From positions 10,475 through 42,321 of the forward strand of contig DNRQ01000160.1 in NCBI GenBank assembly GCA_003499925.1: DNA of 31,847 bases. Reading direction: 5' to 3'. The position numbers and the translations under genes are program-made. This stretch comes from Geobacter sp. (GTDB taxonomy: Bacteria; Desulfobacterota; Desulfuromonadia; Geobacterales; Geobacteraceae). Of the stretch, positions 24,797 through 31,847 are shown piece by piece. The notes under the pieces are model-generated. The model worked only from the letters and a program-made list of their open reading frames with translations. It searched no databases and was not told where the DNA came from. Numbering within the stretch: position 1 is the stretch's first letter; each line of letters opens with the position of its first letter.

Positions 24797-24993
24797 TTAA
24801 TCCGGTTAGCGCTGATCTTCAGTGAACTGGGTGACCGCCAATCTCCCCCCTTTGCAAAGGGGGGCGGGGGGGATTTAGCGCAGGTCCCATAGCGCGGCAT
24901 GTTGCGACAGAGTTAAAATCCCCCTAAATCCCCCTTTGCAAAGGGGGACTTTCTGCGCCAACCATTGATACTGAAGATCAGCGCATCGGGTAA
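24797..24993. repeat. MITE-like element inside the trehalose operon
   Basis: The left end, GGTTAGCGCTGATCTTCAGT (24804-24823), and the right end, ACTGAAGATCAGCGCATCGG (24970-24989), are inverted matches. Two cores lie inside: CCCCCCTTTGCAAAGGGGGG (24845-24864) and CCCCCTTTGCAAAGGGGG (24930-24947). At 197 bp it sits between treY (stop 25016) and glgE (start 24756). The hairpins could attenuate read-through or alter mRNA stability. A half-copy is at 3998-4096. Confidence 0.8.
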
Positions 24994-25015
24994 TTTCATG
25001 GCCGAGCCCTCTGCC

Positions 25016-28012
25016 TCACACAGGCTCCAGCAGCGCTACCGGTACCGCGGCAAAAAGCAGCGCCAGCGGGATCCCCCTGCGCCCTGCGCGCTCGACGGTG
25101 TCGATCTCCTCGTCACTGATGACATTTCTGAACCGGGAGCCCGCACCTTCCGGCAGCACCAGGAAGGTGTCCAGCCAGGCCTGCTCACCCAGGGGGGAGA
25201 TATCAGGCTCGGGCGCGAGAGTCGCTACCAGCCTGGGAGCGACGGCGATAAAGCCCCTGCCGCTCACCCTGCGCGCGAAGGCGCACAGATGCCGGGACCG
25301 GGCCCCTTGAGCCTCGAGCGGCAGATAGTCCCCCTGGTCGAAGAGGTCGCGGTTCTCCCTGCGATAGTTGAGGACCCTGAAGATGAGGTAGAGCTTGACC
25401 CGTCCGTCCCCGCAGCTCTCCTGGAGTTCCCGAAACAGTGCCTGCGCCCCGATTTCGGCCTCGCGCCCCTTGAGCCCCGCCAGCGCCTCCATCCGGCAGC
25501 GATAGTCGACCGGATGGCGGTTGTCCGGATCGACCAGTGTGAAATCCCAGAGCTCGGTCCCCTGATAGAAATCGGGAACTCCGGGCGAGACCATCTTCAG
25601 GAGAACCTGCGACAGCGAATTGAAGATGCCGCAGCGCGCGATGCCTCTTTGCAAGGGGAGGAACTCGGGAAGGAAGCCGTTTCCGGGGTCGTCGGAGAGG
25701 AGCTGGTCGACGAAGGAGAGCACCGCCTCTTCGTAGGCCGTATTGGGGCTCACCCAGCTGCTATGCACCTTGGCCTCGCGCATCGCCTTGGTCATGTACT
25801 CCCTGATCCTGCCCCGGAATCTCTCGAACCCCTCCCGGTCCGTCTCCAGGGCGGGCCAGACGCCGAGCAGGGTCTGGTAGAGCAGGTATTCCTCGTTGCG
25901 GTCCGGCACCGTCTGGTTTTCGAAGATCGCCGTCTTCGCCTTGTTGAGCCGGCTCCACCTCACCAGCGATTTCTGCCAGACCTCGGGAATTTCCGAGAGC
26001 ACGTCGATCCTGGCCCTGACGTCCTCGCCCCGTTTCGAGTCATGGGTGGCGGAGGCGATCATGGAATGGGGAAAGGTCTTGATACGCTCCAGGTTCTGGC
26101 CGTGAAAGGCCTCCAGCGGCGTGCCGAACCTGCCGGGCATCCCCCCCACGTCGTTTAACGAGATCAGGCGGTTGTACACGTAGAAAGCGGTGTCTTCCAA
26201 TCCCTTTGCCATGACCGGGCCGGTTATCTGCTGAAAGCGCATGACGAAATTGATCCAGGCCCTCCTGTCGCTCTCGGTGGCCCGCTCCGGGAACCGAAAC
26301 AGCAGCACGTCCCGCACGAAATCGAAGAAGGAGCCGCTGATGGCGGGGTTCTTCCGTTTTGCCTTGGCCACTGCCCCCTCGATGTACTGCACGTCCTTCT
26401 CCCGCATGGCACCGGAATTGGCGTAGGTCCGGTACACCGGAAAGCAGGCGATCACCTCGCTTATGGCGCGCGACAGGCTGTTCAGGGTGAAGTCACGGGT
26501 CAGCCGGTCCTGCTCTGAGATGTTGTTCAACTGGTGCGCCAGCATGTTCCCCTCGCCGGAGAGCGAGACCTCCATCACGAGCTTCTTCTTCTCGTAGACG
26601 ACCTCCGGAAAATCCGCCACCCGCCCCGCGAAACGCTGGTAGATCCGGTCGAAGGCCCTGGCTTTTTCGGTGTCGACGAAGATGCCGTTCAGGTTGTTGA
26701 GGAACTCGTACCCGGTGGTGCCGGACACGGGCCACTGCTCCGGGAGCTGCTCACCCTTCATGAGGATCTTTTCGCAGACGACGTACAGCGGCTGGTAGCA
26801 AGGATTTTGCTCCAGCGCCTGCCGGTACTCTTCTTCCCAGCCCTCCCTCCTGGCGGCCGTCCCTTCGGCAGCGCCGCCGCCGGCCGATCCGTTTCCCGCC
26901 GCGAAGTGGCGCAGCTCAAGGTAGCAGCTTTTCTGCAGGCCCTGCAGATACACGATCGGGTCGTAAAGGCCGTCCACGTGGTCGATACGCACCCCGGTCA
27001 CCTTCCCTTCCCGGATCAGCCGGAACAGGAGCTGGTGGGTCTGGTCGAACACGGCCTGGTTCTCCATCCTGATGGCGGCCAGGGCGTTGATGTCGAAAAA
27101 CCTGCGGTAGTTGATCTCCTCCGTCGCCACCCTCCAGAAGGAAAGGCGGTACACCTGGTCGCGCAGCAGCCCGTCCAGGAGGTCGAAGCTCGCCGGCTCT
27201 CCCTTGGCCCCGTTGAAGATGACCACGTTCTCGTCGATGAAGGCTGCCACTTCGGGACTCTCCTGGCAGAGCTGCCAGAGGCGTTTCTTGACGATTTCCT
27301 TCTCGCGATGGCGCTCCGCCTGCTTTTCCGGGTCCTGTTCCGTGGCAGGCGGCAGGTGCTGCAGCGCGGTGTCGATGCTCAGGAGCTCCAGCAGGGGCGG
27401 GGCCTCGGGGGGAAAGAGCCCCTGCAGGCTCTCCAGGCGGTGTCCGAGAATCTGCAGGTAGCTCTTCGGTTCCACGGGGATCTGCACCCGGGAACACTGG
27501 ACGAAGAAGCCCCCTTCCCGGAACAGCAGGCGCAGCTCGCCGTTTTCCAGCACCTTGCCGTACTGGTCGCCGAGAAAAGGGAGCAGCACCTTGCCGGTCA
27601 GCTCCTTTTTCACCGGCTCCCAGTCGATGTCGAAGAAGTGCGCGTAGGGCGAGCTCATGCCGTTTTCCAGCACGTCCATCCACCAGACATTCTCACCGCT
27701 TTCGATGCACATGTGGTTCGGCACGAAATCGAGGATGTGCCCCATGCCGAAGCGCTGCATCTCCTCGACCATCGCCCGGTGGCTCTCTTCGCTCCCCACC
27801 TCCCGGTTGAGAACCGTCTGGTTCACGACATCGTAGCCGTGTACGCTCCCTTCCTTGGCGCCCAGGTAGGAGGAGGCGTACACGTCGCTGATCCCCAGAT
27901 CGTTGAGATAGCCTATGATCTGTCTCGCATCGGCGAAGGTGAATTGCGCGTTGAACTGGAGCCGATAGGTGGCGGACGGTATTCTGGCGCTCGGCAAGTT
28001 TTCCTGGCCCAT
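25016..28012 (-). CDS. treY: Maltooligosyl trehalose synthase (TreY)
   Basis: A 998-aa GH13_26 enzyme that turns the reducing-end alpha-1,4 link of a maltooligosaccharide into an alpha,alpha-1,1 link, giving maltooligosyl trehalose. The start PSATYRLQFNAQFTF is typical. Region II is DFVPNHM (95-101), with NYRRFFDIN (301-309), the nucleophile Asp344 in VRIDHVDGLYDP, the acid Glu414 in VCEKIL, and the late motif SATHDSKRGED. Characterised TreY proteins are about 700-780 aa, so extra length lies in the middle (about 180-300 and the Gly/Ala-rich 372-392). AGGGGGGAGC precedes the ATG, and the gene starts 13 nt after GH57. The product is the substrate of TreZ, whose gene is upstream in the same run. 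Confidence 0.94.
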   Translation of the reverse strand: MGQENLPSARIPSATYRLQFNAQFTFADARQIIGYLNDLGISDVYASSYLGAKEGSVHGYDVVNQTVLNREVGSEESHRAMVEEMQRFGMGHILDFVPNHMCIESGENVWWMDVLENGMSSPYAHFFDIDWEPVKKELTGKVLLPFLGDQYGKVLENGELRLLFREGGFFVQCSRVQIPVEPKSYLQILGHRLESLQGLFPPEAPPLLELLSIDTALQHLPPATEQDPEKQAERHREKEIVKKRLWQLCQESPEVAAFIDENVVIFNGAKGEPASFDLLDGLLRDQVYRLSFWRVATEEINYRRFFDINALAAIRMENQAVFDQTHQLLFRLIREGKVTGVRIDHVDGLYDPIVYLQGLQKSCYLELRHFAAGNGSAGGGAAEGTAARREGWEEEYRQALEQNPCYQPLYVVCEKILMKGEQLPEQWPVSGTTGYEFLNNLNGIFVDTEKARAFDRIYQRFAGRVADFPEVVYEKKKLVMEVSLSGEGNMLAHQLNNISEQDRLTRDFTLNSLSRAISEVIACFPVYRTYANSGAMREKDVQYIEGAVAKAKRKNPAISGSFFDFVRDVLLFRFPERATESDRRAWINFVMRFQQITGPVMAKGLEDTAFYVYNRLISLNDVGGMPGRFGTPLEAFHGQNLERIKTFPHSMIASATHDSKRGEDVRARIDVLSEIPEVWQKSLVRWSRLNKAKTAIFENQTVPDRNEEYLLYQTLLGVWPALETDREGFERFRGRIREYMTKAMREAKVHSSWVSPNTAYEEAVLSFVDQLLSDDPGNGFLPEFLPLQRGIARCGIFNSLSQVLLKMVSPGVPDFYQGTELWDFTLVDPDNRHPVDYRCRMEALAGLKGREAEIGAQALFRELQESCGDGRVKLYLIFRVLNYRRENRDLFDQGDYLPLEAQGARSRHLCAFARRVSGRGFIAVAPRLVATLAPEPDISPLGEQAWLDTFLVLPEGAGSRFRNVISDEEIDTVERAGRRGIPLALLFAAVPVALLEPV

Positions 28013-28025
28013 GCTCCCCCCTGGT

Positions 28026-30470
28026 CTATGCCTCCGGCAGCACGGCGCCGAGGTTGAAGCGGAAGGTTTCGCCCAGTTTTCTGAAAGCGTCCAGCCAGAT
28101 CCCCGCTCCCTCGTCCCCGCTTTTCGCCTTGGCGAGGTAATCGCGATAGGTCGTCTTTACCTGCAGGTAATAGTCGTTTTGCACCTGCCAAAGTACCACG
28201 CTGATGGGGATCTCGTTCAGAAGGCTCATGAACTTCTGGACCCTTGCCATCAGCGTCAGATCCGAGGGGTGGTCGGCAAAGGCGCGGGTAAGCCGTTCGG
28301 CGTGGCGTCTCAGGAAGTATTCCATATCGGGCGAATCCAGCGAGACCTGCCACTTCCTGATCTGGGAGACGATCCTTTGCACCGCTTCGGTATCGATTTC
28401 CTCCTGTGTCAGCGCCGTCTTCAGTGCCTCGTTCAGCGCAGGTTGCGCCGCGGCGAGAAATATCCGCGGCACGGGCATGCGGGTTTCCTCGACGAACTCC
28501 ATCAACGGCCTGGAGCGCTCGAACATGGCCTGGTAACTGGAGATGCTTTCCTCCATGTTCTTGTCGATGATCAAGTTGAGGATCTTGCGTTTCTCGTCGG
28601 TGAAGAGGTTGATCAGGGAATAGCTGTGCGTGCCGAAGTGCTTGTCCATCAGGGCGATCAGCTCGGTGTAGAGCGCCTTGTCGAAGGCCGCGCTCACCTC
28701 CTCCTTCATGGCTGCGTATGCCTGTGGCTCGCACACGCCCGTCACCCCCCCCTTGAAGTCGTGGCTCCCCAGCCGTACCACGCAAAAGGTCAGGCAGGCC
28801 TCCTCCTCGGTGATCTCCGAGGCGACGTGTATGCGCCCCATGGCGATGGTGGCGTCCGGGGTGGAGATCTTCGTGTAATCCTCTTTCGCGATGGCATAGC
28901 AGTAGATCTGCGAGTGCTCCTCGTACTCCTCGTAAAGCGAGCTGAAGGCATAGTGGGCGCCGACCTTGAGCAGGTCCAGCCGTATCGGGAGCACGAAATT
29001 CTCATAGATCCATGCCCCGTCCTGATTCTCCGGGATATTGCTCTTGGCCTGCTGCAGCCTGTCCAGGAACGCCTTTTCGATCCCCTCTTCCAGTATCCCG
29101 TTGGATAGCTGCAGTGCGCGGCTCGCGTAGTCGATGACCTGGACCGTCTCGATCCCGGAAAGCTCGTCGAAGAACCAGCCGCAGCTCGTGTACATCAGCA
29201 TGGCGTGGCGCTGCATCTCCAAAAGCTTCAGGGCGGTGATCTTCTCGTCCGCGCTCAGATCGCGGGTGGCGTGCTGAGCCAGGAACGATTCCGCCTGCTC
29301 CATCTCCCGGTTCAGGATCACCTCGATGTAGGCATCGCGGGTCTCCCAGGGATCCTTGAAAAACTGCGTGCCGGTGCGCGCGAAGCCGTTGGCGAGACGA
29401 TCCCTCAGCCAGTCGAGCGCGGCGCGCAACGGGCCGCGCCACTGCTGGTTCCAACCCTCTCGTCCGCCGTTGCAGCCGCAGTCGCTGTTCCAGCGCTCCA
29501 CCCCGTGGGCGCAGCTCCACGAGGTCCTCTCGTGTATCTGGGCCTCGAAGATCGGAGGACAGAGTTCGAGATACTCGCCGTAATTGGTTATGCGCGCAAG
29601 ATTGTTGCTCTCGATGTGATTGAGAGCCGCTGCCAGCGCCATGTCCCCGAATTTCTGATGGTGCCCGTAGGTCTCCCCGTCGGTCGCTATGTGCATCAGC
29701 TGCGGCCACTCCCGCGAGTCGGTGAATCCCCCCAGCAGCCGGTCGGCCAGCCCCTCGCCGTTGTTCAAGAGGTTTTCGAAGGCGACTGCCCGTGATATCG
29801 GTCCATCGTAGAAGAAGATGGTGATGCTCCGCTTCGAGGCGAGCTGACACTGGTAGGGGGTGGTCGGATCGATGTCCCCCTCGGTCCACTCCTTTTCCCC
29901 TATTTTCCTGAAGCGCGCCGCCTGGTGGGGCGCCAGGATGGTGTACTTGATCCCCTGCTCCGCCAGAATATCGAGGGTTTCCAGGTCCACTGCGGTCTCG
30001 GCGAGCCACATCCCTTCAGGGAATCTCTGGAAGCGTTTCTCGAAATCCTTGATCCCCCAGATGATCTGGGTGCGCTTGTCCCGGGAGTTGGCCAGCGGCA
30101 TGATCATGTGGTTGTAGACCTGGGCGATCGCCGCTCCGTGGCCCGAGCGCCACTGCATGCTCTGCCGGTCCGCGTCGAGAATGGCCCGATAGACCTCGGG
30201 AGCCGCCATTTCCATCCAGGAGAGCACGGTCGGTCCGAAGTTGAAGTTTATCTTGGCGTAGTTGCTGACGATATCCATGACGCGCTGCTCGCCGTCCAGG
30301 ATGCGGGAGGCGGCGTTGGAGGCATAGCACTCCGCGGTTACCCGCTCGTTCCAGTCATGGTAGGGAAAGGCGGAGTCCTGGGTCTCCACCGCTTCCAGCC
30401 AGGGATTCTCGCGCGGTGGTTGATAGAAGTGGCCGTGAACGCAGACAAATCTCTCCTGAGCTTGTTCCAT
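28026..30470 (-). CDS. Glycoside hydrolase family 57 protein with DUF3536
   Basis: An 814-aa cytoplasmic enzyme with no signal peptide. The N-terminal GH57 (beta/alpha)7 barrel (about 8-300) starts VCVHGHFYQPPRENPW. Likely nucleophile Glu158 lies in MWLAETAVD and the acid/base Asp264 in HIATDGETYGHH. The middle and C-terminal region, about 330 on, is DUF3536 (SWSCAHGVERWNSDCGC, CGWFFDELSGIETVQVIDYASRALQL, RLGSHDFKGGVTG). GH57 enzymes include alpha-amylase, branching enzyme and amylopullulanase, all on alpha-glucan. The specificity of the DUF3536 subgroup is not established to my knowledge. AGGGGGATCAC precedes the ATG. The gene is 9 nt from treZ and 13 nt from treY, hence surely in the same operon and likely acting on the same maltodextrin or glycogen. 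Confidence 0.9.
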   Translation of the reverse strand: MEQAQERFVCVHGHFYQPPRENPWLEAVETQDSAFPYHDWNERVTAECYASNAASRILDGEQRVMDIVSNYAKINFNFGPTVLSWMEMAAPEVYRAILDADRQSMQWRSGHGAAIAQVYNHMIMPLANSRDKRTQIIWGIKDFEKRFQRFPEGMWLAETAVDLETLDILAEQGIKYTILAPHQAARFRKIGEKEWTEGDIDPTTPYQCQLASKRSITIFFYDGPISRAVAFENLLNNGEGLADRLLGGFTDSREWPQLMHIATDGETYGHHQKFGDMALAAALNHIESNNLARITNYGEYLELCPPIFEAQIHERTSWSCAHGVERWNSDCGCNGGREGWNQQWRGPLRAALDWLRDRLANGFARTGTQFFKDPWETRDAYIEVILNREMEQAESFLAQHATRDLSADEKITALKLLEMQRHAMLMYTSCGWFFDELSGIETVQVIDYASRALQLSNGILEEGIEKAFLDRLQQAKSNIPENQDGAWIYENFVLPIRLDLLKVGAHYAFSSLYEEYEEHSQIYCYAIAKEDYTKISTPDATIAMGRIHVASEITEEEACLTFCVVRLGSHDFKGGVTGVCEPQAYAAMKEEVSAAFDKALYTELIALMDKHFGTHSYSLINLFTDEKRKILNLIIDKNMEESISSYQAMFERSRPLMEFVEETRMPVPRIFLAAAQPALNEALKTALTQEEIDTEAVQRIVSQIRKWQVSLDSPDMEYFLRRHAERLTRAFADHPSDLTLMARVQKFMSLLNEIPISVVLWQVQNDYYLQVKTTYRDYLAKAKSGDEGAGIWLDAFRKLGETFRFNLGAVLPEA

Positions 30471-30479
30471 GTGATCCCC

Positions 30480-31847
30480 CTATATGGTCGCCGTGTAGAC
30501 CAGCACGCTGAACGGATTGATCGTTACCGAGCTTTCTGCTCCCGCCTGAGCCACGGAGATAGACCCTGCCGCGACCTCTCCCTGTCCCCTCCAGTGCTGC
30601 GCCGAAGAATCCAGAATCTTCTCCCAGTTTCCCTGCGGCAGGGTGAGGACCACCTCCTGCTGCATGTTGCTGAAGCTGAACAGGCAGAGCGCCGCGCATT
30701 GTTCCCTCTGCCTCCGGATTGCCAGGACTTTTTGCTGCTGCATGCCGGTTATCTCCATGGCGTCCCGGTTGAAGACCTGCAGGGCCGGCAACCTGGTGCG
30801 CAAAGCCATCAGTTTCCGGTAGAATTCGAGAATCAGGGCCTGTTCCCCCTCCCTCTTCAGGGTCAGGTCGATCTTCGATTCGAGGAAGGTGGACTCGGCT
30901 GCCGGATCCGGGATCTCCCCCTCGCAGATGCCGGAGGGGTGCTCTTCGTGCTTACCCTTTCGCACCGCCTCGATCAGTTCCGGGTCGGAGTGGCTGACAA
31001 AATAGTGGAAGGGGGCGGTCTCTCCGTACTCCTCCCCCATGAACAGAAGCGGCAGGTATGGGGAAAGCAGCACCACGCCGGCCGCCAGCAGGAGTTTCCC
31101 CAGGGGCTGGTTGGCGCTCAGGCGGTCGCCGCACTTCCTGTTGCCGATCTGGTCGTGGTTCTGGCTGAAGACGACGAACTGCGAGGTGGGACGGTCCTTG
31201 GCCCAACCGCCGTGGCGGCGCTTGCGGTAGCGCGAGTACTCGCCGGTGAAGACGAAGGCGTCGGTATAGGCCTTGACCAGCTGGCTGAACTGGCCGAAAT
31301 CCTCGTAGTAACCGGTAGTCTCGCCGGTGAGCAGGGTGCGCAGCGCATGGTGGAAATTGTCGCACCACTGGGCGTCGATGCCGTAGCCGCCGATGCTGTG
31401 GGGATTTATCAGCCTGGCGTCGTTGGTATCGTTTTCGGCGAAGAAATATATATACCTGCCGAGGTTCCCGCGGTGGCCGTGCAGTTCCTCGGCAAGCTGC
31501 TGCAGGAAATGCTTCGGGGTCTGATCGAAGATCCAGTCGACGGCGTCCAGGCGCAGGGCATCGACGTGAAATTCGTTGATCCAGTAGAACGCGTTGGAGA
31601 GGAAAAACTCGACCACGGAGTCGCTGTAGGGTCCGTCGAGGTTCATGGCTTCGCCCCACGGGGTACGGTATTTGTCGGTGAAGTAGTGGCCGAATGCGGC
31701 CAGACAGTTCCCTTCGGGGCCCAGATGGTTGTAGACCACGTCCAAAATGACCGCGAGTCCCTTGCGATGGCAGGCGTCTATCAGCTGTTTCATGCCGTCC
31801 GGCCCGCCGTAGCTGTTTTGCGCGGCGAAGGGATAGACGCCGTCGTA
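30480..31847 (-). CDS. treZ: Malto-oligosyltrehalose trehalohydrolase (TreZ), N-terminus outside window
   Basis: The C-terminal 455 residues of a GH13_10 enzyme that cuts trehalose from maltooligosyl trehalose. The reading frame stays open to the window edge, so the 5' end lies beyond 31847; the first ATG inside (31793) is internal. Motifs in order: YDGVYPFAAQNSYGG (the TreZ signature), DVVYNHLGPEG, the nucleophile Asp (residue 101 of the fragment) in ALRLDAVDWIFD, the acid Glu138 in YFFAENDTND, FSQNHDQIGNR and LLFMGEEYGE. A C-terminal beta-domain ends SVLVYTATI. The full enzyme is usually about 600 aa, so about 150 residues are missing. It is the first visible gene of the trehalose operon on this strand. 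Confidence 0.94.
   Translation of the reverse strand, partial: YDGVYPFAAQNSYGGPDGMKQLIDACHRKGLAVILDVVYNHLGPEGNCLAAFGHYFTDKYRTPWGEAMNLDGPYSDSVVEFFLSNAFYWINEFHVDALRLDAVDWIFDQTPKHFLQQLAEELHGHRGNLGRYIYFFAENDTNDARLINPHSIGGYGIDAQWCDNFHHALRTLLTGETTGYYEDFGQFSQLVKAYTDAFVFTGEYSRYRKRRHGGWAKDRPTSQFVVFSQNHDQIGNRKCGDRLSANQPLGKLLLAAGVVLLSPYLPLLFMGEEYGETAPFHYFVSHSDPELIEAVRKGKHEEHPSGICEGEIPDPAAESTFLESKIDLTLKREGEQALILEFYRKLMALRTRLPALQVFNRDAMEITGMQQQKVLAIRRQREQCAALCLFSFSNMQQEVVLTLPQGNWEKILDSSAQHWRGQGEVAAGSISVAQAGAESSVTINPFSVLVYTATI

Overview
The window looks like a chromosomal segment of a GC-rich, Gram-negative deltaproteobacterium, most plausibly a member of the Geobacterales (Geobacter, Citrifermentans or Geomonas type). 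This placement is inferred from the gene mix (Ku, GlgE, TreS-maltokinase fusion, TreY/TreZ, GH57-DUF3536, hemerythrin, DUF6496, DUF3309), from outer-membrane genes and from the palindromic intergenic repeats. No rRNA, tRNA or other taxonomic marker is present.

Region 1 (1-10430) looks like a specialised lipid or polyketide-type cluster. On the + strand are an ABC-2 export permease and a stand-alone acyl carrier protein. Facing them on the - strand are an alpha/beta hydrolase, a fused polysaccharide deacetylase-methyltransferase, a fused glycosyltransferase-DUF2062, a cobalamin-type radical SAM enzyme, a FabH-like ketosynthase and a NodU/CmcH-type carbamoyltransferase. The four middle genes are tightly packed (8-nt gap, 4-nt overlap, 13-nt gap) and probably co-transcribed. 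I infer a condensed acyl product that is decorated (carbamoyl, methyl, sugar or deacetylated sugar) and exported. The product is unknown, and part of the cluster probably lies left of the window.

Region 2 (10509-12543) is a run of small stress-type genes on the - strand, each with a strong Shine-Dalgarno: a K/Q/G-rich small protein, a hemerythrin, a glycine-zipper general-stress-like protein, a DUF6496 protein and a DUF3309 membrane peptide.

Region 3 (12910-19088) holds mixed housekeeping and envelope genes: a DUF748/AsmA-like protein, Ku (no LigD in the window), an OmpA-type protein with two tandem peptidoglycan-binding domains, a YihY/BrkB membrane protein and a secreted CHRD protein. A perfect 38-bp palindrome with A and T tracts separates the convergent Ku and OmpA genes.

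Region 4 (19403-31847, all - strand) is an alpha-glucan/trehalose locus transcribed as treZ (5' part cut by the window edge), GH57-DUF3536, treY, [repeat element], glgE, treS-maltokinase. Together these can convert glucan to trehalose (TreY/TreZ), trehalose to maltose to maltose-1-phosphate (TreS/maltokinase) and maltose-1-phosphate back to alpha-glucan (GlgE), a potential cycle linking glycogen and the compatible solute trehalose.

Nearly every longer intergenic gap holds palindromic repeats. One family has short terminal inverted repeats (core of the end: GCGCTGATCTTC) around GC-rich hairpins. A second is built on AAGCTGGAGCTT, and a third on GTCGGGTTA/TAACCCGAC. They look like MITE- or REP-type non-coding elements.
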